Shown here: positions 47,229 through 55,038 of the stretch, one piece after another
How the letters are laid out: each line of letters begins with the position of its first letter
Position numbering within the stretch: position 1 is the first letter of the stretch
The notes under the pieces: generated by a model
What the model was told of the DNA's origin: nothing
Seen by the model: the letters and a program-made list of their open reading frames with translations, nothing else
Database searches by the model: none
Assembly (NCBI RefSeq): GCF_019634845.1
Contig: NZ_JAHCAQ010000002.1
Span: forward strand, 124,001-188,000
Reading direction: 5' to 3'
Length of the DNA stretch: 64,000 bases
Source: Dokdonella sp.
GTDB lineage: Bacteria; Pseudomonadota; Gammaproteobacteria; Xanthomonadales; Rhodanobacteraceae
Made by a program: the position numbers and the translations under genes

Positions 47229-48002
47229 ATGTCCCAGCACAGCATTCAAGGCAAGGTCGTGTTGATCGCCGGCGGCGCCAAGAACCTCGGCGGCCTGCTG
47301 GCGCGCGACCTGGCGCAGCATGGCGCCAAGGCCGTCGCCATCCACTACAACAGCGCAGCATCCAAGGCCGATGCCGATGCCACCGTGGCGGCCGTGCAAA
47401 AGCTTGGCGCCAAGGCCGTGGCGCTGCAGGGCAACCTGACCACGGCCGCAGCGATGGAAAGGCTGTTCGCCGATTGCGTGACCGCCGTGGGCCGACCGGA
47501 CATCGCCATCAACACCGTGGGCAAGGTGCTCAAGAAGCCCATGGCCGACATCAGCGAGACCGAGTTCGACGAGATGGACGCGGTCAACAACAAGAGCGCC
47601 TTCTTCTTTCTGAAGGAGGCCGGTAAACACGTGAATGACAACGGCAAGATCTGCACCCTGGTCACGTCCTTGCTGGGGGCGTTCACGCCGTTCTATGCCT
47701 CGTATGCGGGCACCAAGGCGCCGGTGGAGCATTACACGCGCGCAGCCGCCAAGGAGCTGGGTGCGCGCGGTATCTCGGTCACGGCCGTGGGCCCGGGACC
47801 CATGGACACGCCGTTCTTCTATGGCCAGGAAAGCGCCGACGCCCAGGCCTACCACAAGAGCGCCGCCGCGCTCTCGCCCTTCAGCAAGACGGGGTTGACC
47901 GATATCGAGGACGTGGTGCCCTTCATCCGCCACCTGGTCAGCGATGGCTGGTGGGTCACGGGCCAGACCATTCTGATCAACGGCGGTTACACCACCAAGT
48001 AG
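47229..48002 (+). CDS. Short-chain dehydrogenase/reductase
   Basis: The 257-residue classical SDR has a variant Rossmann motif GGAKNLGG (residues 15-22). It has NTVG-type NAG-equivalent INTVGK and an active site of Ser147 (LVTSLLG), Tyr159 and Lys163 (SYAGTK). The C-terminal GGYTTK segment is preceded by GWWVTGQTILI. Substrate unknown; similar proteins are annotated as 3-oxoacyl-ACP-reductase-like or aldehyde/ketone reductases. ATG 47229 is set by AAGGAG 7 bases upstream; an upstream in-frame ATG at 47214 precedes that site and is unlikely. It is divergently linked to a LysR regulator. Just after its stop a truncated gene begins on the other strand. Confidence 0.9.
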   Translation: MSQHSIQGKVVLIAGGAKNLGGLLARDLAQHGAKAVAIHYNSAASKADADATVAAVQKLGAKAVALQGNLTTAAAMERLFADCVTAVGRPDIAINTVGKVLKKPMADISETEFDEMDAVNNKSAFFFLKEAGKHVNDNGKICTLVTSLLGAFTPFYASYAGTKAPVEHYTRAAAKELGARGISVTAVGPGPMDTPFFYGQESADAQAYHKSAAALSPFSKTGLTDIEDVVPFIRHLVSDGWWVTGQTILINGGYTTK

Positions 48003-48594
48003 GCGCCGCAAGGCGCTTGCCGGCAGATCGGGCGCGAACTGCACCAGGGTCACATCACCGCCGAGGGAGCCTGCGTAGATGCCGTTGAAGTGCTTGACGC
48101 GCTGGCGGTACCGGTCGCCGCGCATGATGGTTTCGCCCTTCCATGCAGGCTTGCCATGAAAGTCGAAGGGCTTGGCGGGCTGGTCGCCGGCCTGCGCGTT
48201 GACGACGTGCCACAGGTCATCGTCGCCGCGCACGAAGGCATCCAGCAAGGGCCTGCCGCCCGGTGGCGCGCGCACCACCCGCACGCTCGGCGTGGCGGGG
48301 CCGGCGTCGATCATCCAGTCGCACACGTTGTAGGGCGGCTGGCCGCCGTCTTCGTTGTCCTTGCATTCGCCGCGCAGGGGCGCCGCGGACCGGGCCTGGA
48401 CGATGTCGAAGGCGCAGGAGGCGCCGTCCTTGGGGCTGCCGTCACGCTTGCGGCGGGTGATCTTGTAGCCCGCGGGAAGATCTAATTCCAGGCCGCAGGC
48501 GGCCACGTGCGCGGGCGGTACGGCGTCGGCCCCGGGCGCCGCCGGACACGAGGCCGGCGGCCAGCACGAGGGCGGCGGTTGGGATTGGCTTCAT
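48003..48594 (-). pseudogene. Frameshifted, 3'-truncated gene for a secreted hypothetical protein
   Basis: On the minus strand, an ATG at 48594 opens a signal peptide (MKPIPTAALVLAAGLVSGG). Near 48540, in a GGCGGCGCCCGGGGC run, the coding sense switches frame to continue as ADAVPPAHVAACGLELDLPAGYK. It carries on through PYNVCDWMIDAGPA, LLDAFVRGDDDLWHVVNAQAGD and IYAGSLGGDVTLVQFAPDLPA. The second part has no stop of its own before it meets the SDR gene head-on at 48002, so the 3' end is missing. A single-base indel plus deletion makes this a decayed gene. Function unknown. A sequencing error could explain the frameshift but not the missing end. Confidence 0.65.
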
Positions 48595-48675
48595 CGTTGA
48601 ATCACCCAGAAAACAGTCTTCGGAAAATCTGCGGCAAGCGCAGTCAACGGCGGCGACAACGCGGCGATGGCACGC

Positions 48676-48727
48676 TGCAACCACAGCCTCAAGGTCGAGG
48701 CGATCCACGGCGCGCGGTTTGCGACCA
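48676..48727 (+). mobile_element. Scrap of an IS3-family transposase (OrfB)
   Basis: The plus strand reads NHSLKVEAIHGARFAT, which closely resembles the SLKVEAIHGERFAT segment of IS3-family (IS2/IS51-type) OrfB transposases, found just before the final EYIEVDYN block. The similarity stops after about 17 codons, so only a fragment remains. It lies about 40 bases before repeat copy B and supports past IS activity in this segment. The assignment rests on remembered family sequence. Confidence 0.5.
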
Positions 48728-48765
48728 CTTCACCCATCGCATTGACCTCTCCGCGAGCGACGTCG

Positions 48766-48867
48766 CCCACCGCGTGGGCCTCCGGCTTCGGTGCCAGAAC
48801 CGGTGCTGCACGACGGCAGCCTGGCCGCCAGACTGTCCGAAAAGGCCGTTTGAAATTCCCATACCTC
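48766..48867 (+). repeat. Dispersed direct repeat, copy B
   Basis: This is the second copy of the 102-base element at 45898-45999, in the same orientation and about 85% identical without gaps. Its right end directly abuts the truncated cytochrome b561-like reading frame, so the junction of element and chromosome is probably at or just after 48867. Confidence 0.85.
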
Positions 48868-49138
48868 GAGCGGCGTGTACCTGTACGTGACGCCCGACTG
48901 GCCGCGCTGGATGTTCATCGTGGCGATCCGCACGCACATCTACGCGGCGTGGGCGCTCATCGTCGCGCTCGCGATCCACGTCGCGGCGCGGCTGGGCCTG
49001 CTGCCGACCCACCGCGGAATCCTGCGCGGCATGTTCGGTGATGGCACCCTGCCGCTCGCGACCGCGCGGCGACTGTGGCCGGAATGGACGCGGCGCACGC
49101 TGGCGCGGGCAGCGCGCGAAGCGCCGCCGCCCGACTGA
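48868..49138 (+). pseudogene. 3' remnant of a cytochrome b561-like membrane protein gene
   Basis: The frame SGVYLYVTPDWPRWMF runs on through IRTHIYAAWALIVALAIHVAARLGLLP to a stop at 49138. A transmembrane helix holds two histidines spaced as heme-b ligands, as in the last helix of cytochrome b561 or hydrogenase-type b cytochromes. Upstream helices are missing and there is no start codon with a ribosome-binding site; GTG at 48875 is the only in-frame option. The coding frame begins exactly where repeat copy B ends, so the 5' part was probably lost on insertion or recombination. It converges on the LuxR-type regulator, ending 10 bases from it. Confidence 0.6.
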
Positions 49139-49148
49139 CGCGGCGGCG

Positions 49149-49754
49149 CTACAGCCAGCCCTTCTGCCGCGCGAGGCGCCAGGCCTCGATGCGGTTGCTC
49201 ACGCCGAGCTTGCTGATCGCCTCGGACAGGTAGTTGCGCACGGTGCCGTGCGACAGGTTGAGCCGCTGCGCGATGTCACCGGCGCTCATGCCCTCGCCGG
49301 CCAGGCGCAGCACCTGACGCTCGCGCTCGCTGAGCGGATCGGCTTCCGACCAGGCTTCGATCGCCAGTTGCGGATCGATCGCGCGGCCACCGCGATGCAC
49401 GCTGCGCAGCGCCTCGGCGAGCTGGCTGGCCGGTGCGTCCTTGAGCAAGTAACCGGCCACGCCGGCCTCGAGCGCGCGGCGCAGGAAGCCACCGCGCGCA
49501 AACGTGGTCACGATCACCACCTTGCAGGGCAATTCGTGGCGCTGTACGCGCTGCGCCAGTTCGAGCCCCGACAGGCCCGGCATCTCGATGTCGGTGACGA
49601 GCAGGTCGGGTTTGAGCGCCTGCAGCAGACGCCAGGCTTCCTCGCCATCGGCGGCACTGCCGATGACTTCGATGTCACTCTCCAGGCCCAGCAGCGCCGA
49701 CAGCGCCCCGCGCACCATCGCCTGGTCCTCGGCCAACAAGACCCGCATCGCCAC
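49149..49754 (-). CDS. NarL/DesR-type response regulator
   Basis: The 201-residue regulator has a receiver domain (LLAEDQAMVRGAL, phospho-acceptor Asp55 in LLVTDIEMPGLSGLEL, switch Lys in GYLLKDAPA). A LuxR-type helix-turn-helix follows (LSERERQVLRLAGEGMSAGDIAQRLNLSHGTVRNYLSEAISKLG). The start may be GTG at 49754, which has GAGGG 8 bases upstream, or ATG at 49748, whose first residues MRVLLAED suit the family. Its partner is the kinase 42 bases upstream. By analogy with DesKR-type pairs it probably controls the adjacent ABC exporter. Confidence 0.9.
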   Translation of the reverse strand: MAMRVLLAEDQAMVRGALSALLGLESDIEVIGSAADGEEAWRLLQALKPDLLVTDIEMPGLSGLELAQRVQRHELPCKVVIVTTFARGGFLRRALEAGVAGYLLKDAPASQLAEALRSVHRGGRAIDPQLAIEAWSEADPLSERERQVLRLAGEGMSAGDIAQRLNLSHGTVRNYLSEAISKLGVSNRIEAWRLARQKGWL

Positions 49755-49796
49755 CTGGATTGCCCTCGTTCCGATCCGTCGATTGCCCGCGAAACG

Positions 49797-50960
49797 TCAG
49801 TGTAGCGGCGCGACGTGTGCCACGGCCTGCCCTGCGCTGCCGTGGCTGGCCTGCGGTGGCAGCGGCACGCGCGCCACGAGGACACTGCCACCGCCGCGCG
49901 GCGATTCGATCACCAGGGTGCCACCGAGCGTCTGCAGGCGCTCCTGCATGCCGGCCAAGCCGTTCCCTGCGGCGCCGATGCCGCCCCGCCCGTCGTCGGC
50001 AATGCGCAGTTCCACGGCGCGGTCGAGGACCGCCAGCGTGACCCGCGCCCGACTCGCATGGGCGTGGCGCTGGATGTTGGTGACGGCCTCGCGCACGACG
50101 AGCGCGAGCGCGGTCTCGATCGCCGGCGGCATGGCGACTTCGTCCAGGTGATAGTCGAGCGCCACGTCGCCGGTTTCGAGCAGCAGCCGCGCCGCGGCCA
50201 GTTCGGCGGCGATGCCGGCGGCGCGGATGCCGCTGACGGCGCGCCGTACCTGGGCCAGCGCATCACGTGCCACGCGCTCGACCTCGACCATTTCGTGCCG
50301 AGCGGCCTGCGGATCGCGCTCGAGCAGGCGGTTGGCGAGCTCGGACTTGAGCGTGATCAGCGACAACGTATGGCCAAGCAGGTCGTGAAGGTCGCGCCCG
50401 ATGCGCTCGCGCTCGGCCAGCGCGGCGAGTCGGCGCACTTCATCGTGGCTGAGCTTGAGTTCGGCCTGGCGCAGCGCCTTCTCGTGCGCGAAATGGTTGG
50501 CGAGGTAGACCGCGCAGGCGATGATCGCCGAGATCGCGGTGACGAGGACCGCGTAGCGCGTGGGCCAGCCCAACCACACCGCCTCGACACCGAGCAGCGC
50601 GATGGCGCCGCCGATCGCGAGCAGCGACCAGCGCGGCCGCATGCCGCCAAGCGGCAGCAGCGCGGCCGCGTAGATGAGGTAGGTGTTGGCCGAGACGTTG
50701 AACGGCAGCAGTACATAGGTCAGCAGCGCGAACAGCGCGGCCGCGGGCAGTGCGCCCCGACCGCGCGCCCGTCGCACCACGTGAACGTAGACCGGCACGA
50801 ACACGGCGAGCGTGAGCAGCGTCGGCGGCAGCCACCGCACGAGCGGCGCGACCTCCCAATTGACGAACAGGAAGCCCGCATAGAGCAGGCTCCACAACGC
50901 GATGCGATCGTGTTCGGCGGCGGCGGGCGCTGCGGACGATGGTGCGGGGGAGTGGTTCAT
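49797..50960 (-). CDS. DesK-type sensor histidine kinase
   Basis: The 387-residue kinase has five or six predicted membrane helices in the first 155 residues and no large extracellular domain. A HisKA_3 dimerisation domain follows, with His192 in ERIGRDLHDLLGHTLSL. The ATPase domain has REAVTNIQRHAHAS and DDGRGG..GNGLAGM. This layout is that of DesK/LiaS-like membrane-stress or lipid-state sensors. It is encoded between an ABC-2 exporter and its response regulator. Confidence 0.9.
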   Translation of the reverse strand: MNHSPAPSSAAPAAAEHDRIALWSLLYAGFLFVNWEVAPLVRWLPPTLLTLAVFVPVYVHVVRRARGRGALPAAALFALLTYVLLPFNVSANTYLIYAAALLPLGGMRPRWSLLAIGGAIALLGVEAVWLGWPTRYAVLVTAISAIIACAVYLANHFAHEKALRQAELKLSHDEVRRLAALAERERIGRDLHDLLGHTLSLITLKSELANRLLERDPQAARHEMVEVERVARDALAQVRRAVSGIRAAGIAAELAAARLLLETGDVALDYHLDEVAMPPAIETALALVVREAVTNIQRHAHASRARVTLAVLDRAVELRIADDGRGGIGAAGNGLAGMQERLQTLGGTLVIESPRGGGSVLVARVPLPPQASHGSAGQAVAHVAPLH

Positions 50961-51443
50961 GACGGCCTGCTCCGAGGATCGTGCCCATGCCTGTTCATCG
51001 CGCTACCGCCGGCACGCCGGCCGCCGGGGCGCGCGCGATCGCGCAACCATTCTTCCACACCTCGCGGGTCGCGCGTGGCGGTGGTGTCGCACGTGGGATC
51101 GCTGTCGGCGCGCACGAAGGCGGCACGCCTGCCCAGCGCGATGCGAGCGCGGTCGGCGCGACCCAAGCGCCGCGCCGGGCCGCGGCGAGCATGTGCCAGT
51201 CGGTGAACATGTCCGGTTCGGCATGCACAGGGCCACGTGCGGCGTGGTTCGGGAAGGCGGCTGGCGCGCGCCCGGATCGGCGGTCGCACCGCGGCCGCGT
51301 GCGGTGTCCCGATCATGCTGCGGCCGGGCGACAGAGGTGAATGCCGGAGCGCCGGCGTCCGGCATGGCACCGACCGTCACCAGTGCGCGCGACAGGAAAG
51401 ACTGCATCGCGGGGTTCTTCGGGTAGATGACGATGACGGTAGT
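50961..51443. other. 483-base gap between ABC permease and DesK-like kinase
   Basis: Several overlapping minus-strand frames are open here, the longest ending within 4 bases of the kinase start. Their translations are arginine- and proline-rich with no domain, signal peptide or good ribosome-binding site, so I do not call a gene. One frame, opening MHAEPDMFTDWHMLAAARRG at 51228, is the least unlikely. No terminator or repeat is evident. Confidence 0.4.
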
Positions 51444-52235
51444 TCAGGCGCGCGCCAGGCGCCGCCAGGCCAGCAGCAGGAACAGCGCCGTCATGCCGGC
51501 GAGCACGGCGACATGGCCGAGCAGCGAACCCGCATGCGGCTGTGCCGTGGCGGCATAGGCCAGTTGCGCGAGGTGGTAGGACGGCCACACCGGCGCAGCC
51601 TCGCGCAGCAATGCCGGCAGCAGCATGAGCGGCAACCACAGGCCCGACAGGAAGGCCATCGGCAGATAGATGAGGTTGACGATGGCCGGGGCCGCCTGGG
51701 CCCGGCAGAGACTGCCAACGAACAGGCCGATCGCGCAGAACGGCACCACGCCCAGGCTCGCCACCAGCGCCAGCGCGCCCCAGGCCGACCATGCCATGCG
51801 TACGCCACCGACGATGACCGCGGCCGCTGCCATCGTCGCGTACACGAGCGCGGCGAACAGCATGGCCATGACGAGCTTGGCCGCCAGATACGCCGCCGGC
51901 GGCATGGGAGACGCGCGTCGCCACCGCAGCCAGCCGCTGTCGCGATCAGTCGCCACCGCCACGCCAAAGCCGAACATGCCCGGCGCCATCACGCCAAACA
52001 CGGTGTAGCCGGCCAGCATGTATACGGCCGGGTTGATCGGGCCGCTGGCCGAACCGTTGGTGAGCGAGGCAAACAGCACGTAGAACATGGCCGGAAACAG
52101 CAAGGTGGGCAACGCGAACATCGGGGTGCGCAGCAGGCGCAGGAATTCGTGCCGCGCCTCCAGCGCATAGCAGCGCAGCAGGCGCGGCACTGGCGTGGAC
52201 GAGGCGAGGGCCGGTACGGCGATGGCGGTGGACAT
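51444..52235 (-). CDS. ABC-2 type transporter permease
   Basis: The 263-residue protein has six predicted transmembrane helices and an amphipathic N-terminus (LRCYALEARHEFLRLLRTPMFALPTLLFPAMFYVLF) typical of ABC-2 permeases. FLSGLWLPLMLLPALLREAAPVWPSYHLAQL near the end is the classical ABC-2 signature. It lies 24 bases after the ATPase gene and forms an exporter with it. The substrate is unknown; DesKR-linked exporters of this kind often handle lipids, peptides or antibiotics. Confidence 0.9.
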   Translation of the reverse strand: MSTAIAVPALASSTPVPRLLRCYALEARHEFLRLLRTPMFALPTLLFPAMFYVLFASLTNGSASGPINPAVYMLAGYTVFGVMAPGMFGFGVAVATDRDSGWLRWRRASPMPPAAYLAAKLVMAMLFAALVYATMAAAAVIVGGVRMAWSAWGALALVASLGVVPFCAIGLFVGSLCRAQAAPAIVNLIYLPMAFLSGLWLPLMLLPALLREAAPVWPSYHLAQLAYAATAQPHAGSLLGHVAVLAGMTALFLLLAWRRLARA

Positions 52236-52259
52236 GGACTGTGCTCCCAGTGCTCGTGT

Positions 52260-53162
52260 TCAGGCGGCGGCGCGCGTGATCTCGACGAATGCTTCGGCAA
52301 GCCCGGCGCGATGCACTTCCAGTTCGGCGACGGTGGCGTCGAGCGCGAGCAGTTCGCGCACGACCGGTTCGGCGGCGGCGGTGACGATCTCGATGTAGTG
52401 GCCGGCACGGCTCGCGCTGGCGACCTGCGGCCAGGCCGCGATCGTCTCGGCTGCGAGCACACTCGTGCAGCGGATGCGCTTCTGGCTGACGCGGGCACGG
52501 ATCTGCGCCACGCTGCCGCAGGCAACGAGGCGGCCCTGCACGAGCACGCCGACGCGATCGGCCAGCGCCTCGGCTTCCTCAAGGTAGTGGGTGGTGAGGA
52601 TGATCGAGCAACCAGCGGCGCGCAGCGTGCGTATGGCCTGCCACAGCAGCCCGCGTGCCTCGACGTCGAGTCCAACGGTCGGCTCATCGAGGAACAGCAG
52701 GTTCGGCCTGCCGCAGATCGCGAGCGCGAACTGCACGCGCCGCTGCTCGCCACCCGACAGGCGGCCGTAGCGGCGCGACAGCAGCGATTCGATGCCGGCC
52801 GTGCGCGCGCACTCGTCGACCGCGAGCGGCTGCGTGTAGGCGGCACGCGTCTGCGCCAGCAACTCGCTGACCTTGAGCGTATCGGGCAGTCCGGCGTCCT
52901 GCAGCATGATGCCGACCTGGCGGCGCGCCGCGAGCGCATGCGGCGACTGGCCGAACAGCTGAACGCTGCCTGCATCGGGATCGGCCAGCCCGAGTCCGAG
53001 CGCGAGCGCGGTGGTCTTGCCGGCGCCATTGGGGCCGAGCAGCGCAAACAGTTCGGCCGGACGCAGGGCCAGATCGAACTGATCGAGCGCGGTGGCGGCG
53101 CCGTACCGCTTCGAGGCCGCGTGGTAGGCGAGCACCGGGGCGATGGGAACAGGCATGCGCAT
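52260..53162 (-). CDS. ABC transporter ATP-binding protein
   Basis: The 300-residue ATPase has Walker A LLGPNGAGKTTAL, Q-loop GIMLQDAGLP, signature YGRLSGGEQRRVQFAL, Walker B LLFLDEPTVGLD and the switch His in ILTTHYLEEAEALAD. A C-terminal extension of about 80 residues follows, as in drug- and lipid-export ATPases paired with ABC-2 permeases. ATG at 53162 (MRMPVP) or 53156 fits best; a GTG at 53189 is also in frame, and no strong ribosome-binding site settles the choice. It heads the exporter gene pair. Confidence 0.92.
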   Translation of the reverse strand: MRMPVPIAPVLAYHAASKRYGAATALDQFDLALRPAELFALLGPNGAGKTTALALGLGLADPDAGSVQLFGQSPHALAARRQVGIMLQDAGLPDTLKVSELLAQTRAAYTQPLAVDECARTAGIESLLSRRYGRLSGGEQRRVQFALAICGRPNLLFLDEPTVGLDVEARGLLWQAIRTLRAAGCSIILTTHYLEEAEALADRVGVLVQGRLVACGSVAQIRARVSQKRIRCTSVLAAETIAAWPQVASASRAGHYIEIVTAAAEPVVRELLALDATVAELEVHRAGLAEAFVEITRAAA

Positions 53163-53284
53163 GGACCGTGCAGTGGATGACGGCGCCACTGTGCAGGCGA
53201 TGGCGCCGCGCCGGCAGGCACGCGCGTCAGCGATCGCGGGTGACGCCTGTCATCCGCGACGGGGTACCGGCTGGCCGGCGCGCG

Positions 53285-53379
53285 TGCTACAATTCGACTC
53301 GCGTATTCACTTGCAAATCAATACCTAAGACGCCGTGCTCGCTTCCCGAACGGGGCGGGCACGACGTGTTTTTGAGGAG
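53285..53379 (+). promoter_or_regulatory. Extended -10 promoter and hairpin leader of the aminotransferase gene
   Basis: An extended -10 element, TGC plus TACAAT (53285-53293), predicts transcription from about 53300. The leader then holds a 9-bp stem, CGTGCTCGC (53334-53342) with GCGGGCACG (53355-53363), containing an inner CCC/GGG stem. TTTTT follows at 53369-53373, then GAGGAG (53374-53379) and the ATG at 53388. The stem plus T-run looks like an intrinsic terminator placed directly before the ribosome-binding site, so attenuation or translational control is plausible. Confidence 0.5.
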
Positions 53380-53387
53380 ACCTACCG

Positions 53388-54890
53388 ATGAACGCAATGC
53401 TGGCCAAATTGATCGAGATGAGGACCTTCGATGAAGGCGAGGTGCGCACGGTCGGCCTGCCCGACGCGGTCATCGAGCACTTCCTCGCCACCGATGCCGC
53501 GCTCGGCGAGGCGATCGATGAGGCCTATGCCGCCCACCTCGCGCTGCGCTCGTGCATGTCCGACTTCCTGCATCTGGATGAGGCGAGCCAGATCGCGCAG
53601 GTGCAGCAGGATTTCGTCAATTTCTATCCGACCGACGGCGTCAATCCCTACGTCGCACTGGCGGCGCACGGCCCGTGGCTGGTCACGGTCAAGGGCGCCG
53701 TGGTCTATGACGCGGGCGGTTACGGCATGCTCGGGCTCGGCCACGCGCCCAAGGAAATCCTCAAGGTGCTGTCGCGCCCGCAGGTGATGGCCAACGTGAT
53801 GACGCCGAACCTGTCGCAGCTGCGCTTCGGCGCCGCGATGAAGAAGGAAATCGGCCACAGCCGCGGCGGCTGCCCCTACACGCAGTTCATGTGCCTCAAC
53901 TCGGGTTCCGAATCGGTCACGCTGGCTGCGCGCATCGTCGACGTCAACGCCAAGCTGATGACCGATCCGGGCGCGCGCCACGCCGGCCGCACGATCAAGC
54001 GCCTGGCCATCAAGGGCGCGTTCCATGGCCGCACCGAACGGCCGGCGCTGTATTCGGACTCCTCGCGCAAGGCCTACCAGAAGGAACTGGCCAGCTATCG
54101 CGATGAGCACAGCGTCATCACGGTCGAGCCCTACAACGTCGCCCAGTTGCGGCAAGCCTTTGCCGATGCCGACAGGAACGGCTGGTTCATCGAGGCGATG
54201 TTCATCGAGCCGGTCATGGGCGAAGGCGATCCCGGCCGCGGCGTGACGCCCGAGTTCTATGCCGCCGCGCGCGAGCTCACGCGCGCGCACGGCAGCCTGC
54301 TGCTGATCGACTCGATCCAGGCCGGTCTGCGTGCCCATGGCGTGTTGTCGATCGTCGATTACCCCGGTTTCGAGAAACTCGACGCGCCGGACATGGAAAC
54401 CTATTCCAAGGCGCTCAACGCGGGGCAGTATCCGCTGTCGGTGCTGGCCGTGAGCGAGCATGCCGCCGCGCTCTACCACCGCGGCATCTACGGCAACACG
54501 ATGACCACCAACCCGCGCGCGCTCGACGTCGCGCTCAGCGTGCTCAAGGCACTCACGCCCGAACTGCGCGACAACATTCGTGCGCGCGGCGCCGAGTTCG
54601 TCGCCAAGCTCGATGCGCTGCGGGCGGAGCTGCCCAGCTACATCACCAAGGTGCAGGGCACCGGTCTGCTGTTCTCGTGCGAGCTCGCGCCGCAGTTCAA
54701 GTGCTTCGGTGCCGGCAGCACCGAGGAATGGCTGCGCGAGCACGGTTATGGCGTGATCCACGGCGGCGCCAATTCGCTGCGCTTCACCCCGCATTTCGCG
54801 GTCAGCTCGGCCGAAGTCGACCTGCTCGTCGAGGGTGTGCGCCGCGCCCTGCTCGAAGGCCCGCGCAAGCAGCAGGCCGAGGCGGCCTGA
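53388..54890 (+). CDS. Class III pyridoxal-phosphate aminotransferase
   Basis: The 500-residue enzyme has the fold-type I aminotransferase pattern, with SGSESVTLAARI for cofactor phosphate binding. IKGAFHGRTERPALYS follows, then the LLLIDSIQAGLRAHG strand (Asp308). The probable Schiff-base lysine is Lys341 in METYSKALNAGQYPLSVLA, and GNTMTTNPRALDVALSVLKAL follows. In most family members the DEVQ motif carries Glu; here it reads DSIQ. The substrate is uncertain: class III enzymes act on ornithine, lysine, 4-aminobutyrate and similar amines. It is monocistronic with a hairpin leader and a terminator. Confidence 0.85.
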   Translation: MNAMLAKLIEMRTFDEGEVRTVGLPDAVIEHFLATDAALGEAIDEAYAAHLALRSCMSDFLHLDEASQIAQVQQDFVNFYPTDGVNPYVALAAHGPWLVTVKGAVVYDAGGYGMLGLGHAPKEILKVLSRPQVMANVMTPNLSQLRFGAAMKKEIGHSRGGCPYTQFMCLNSGSESVTLAARIVDVNAKLMTDPGARHAGRTIKRLAIKGAFHGRTERPALYSDSSRKAYQKELASYRDEHSVITVEPYNVAQLRQAFADADRNGWFIEAMFIEPVMGEGDPGRGVTPEFYAAARELTRAHGSLLLIDSIQAGLRAHGVLSIVDYPGFEKLDAPDMETYSKALNAGQYPLSVLAVSEHAAALYHRGIYGNTMTTNPRALDVALSVLKALTPELRDNIRARGAEFVAKLDALRAELPSYITKVQGTGLLFSCELAPQFKCFGAGSTEEWLREHGYGVIHGGANSLRFTPHFAVSSAEVDLLVEGVRRALLEGPRKQQAEAA

Positions 54891-54954
54891 TCGGGCATGG
54901 GTCGGCGACTGCCTGAATCGGTCGCAACGAGCCGCGTGAACATCGGTTTCCGGT

Positions 54955-54979
54955 CGCCGCTGCCCGCTTGGCAGCGGCG
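54955..54979 (+). terminator. Perfect 10-bp hairpin after the aminotransferase gene
   Basis: CGCCGCTGCC (54955-54964) and GGCAGCGGCG (54970-54979) form a perfect stem with a 5-base loop, 65 bases after the stop. No T-run follows. A second hairpin, CGTTGCC / GGCAACG (54994-55011), lies just before the psiF ribosome-binding site. Confidence 0.55.
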
Positions 54980-55038
54980 TAGACTGCGCGCGTCGTTGCC
55001 AGCCGGCAACGGCTGACCCCACCGGAGGGACGTTCCCC

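Noticed and set aside
45898-48867. The two 102-bp repeats as integron attC sites
   Set aside because: No RYYYAAC/GTTRRRY boundary pairs are found, the copies are 2.9 kb apart with multi-gene content, and no integrase gene is nearby.
50957-51407. Overlapping minus-strand reading frames between the ABC permease and the kinase
   Set aside because: They are arginine/proline-rich products of GC-biased noncoding DNA with no domains, and three frames look equally open.
53300-53387. Known riboswitch class in the aminotransferase leader
   Set aside because: The leader is under 90 bases with one main stem and no conserved core that I recognise (lysine, glycine, SAM or TPP).
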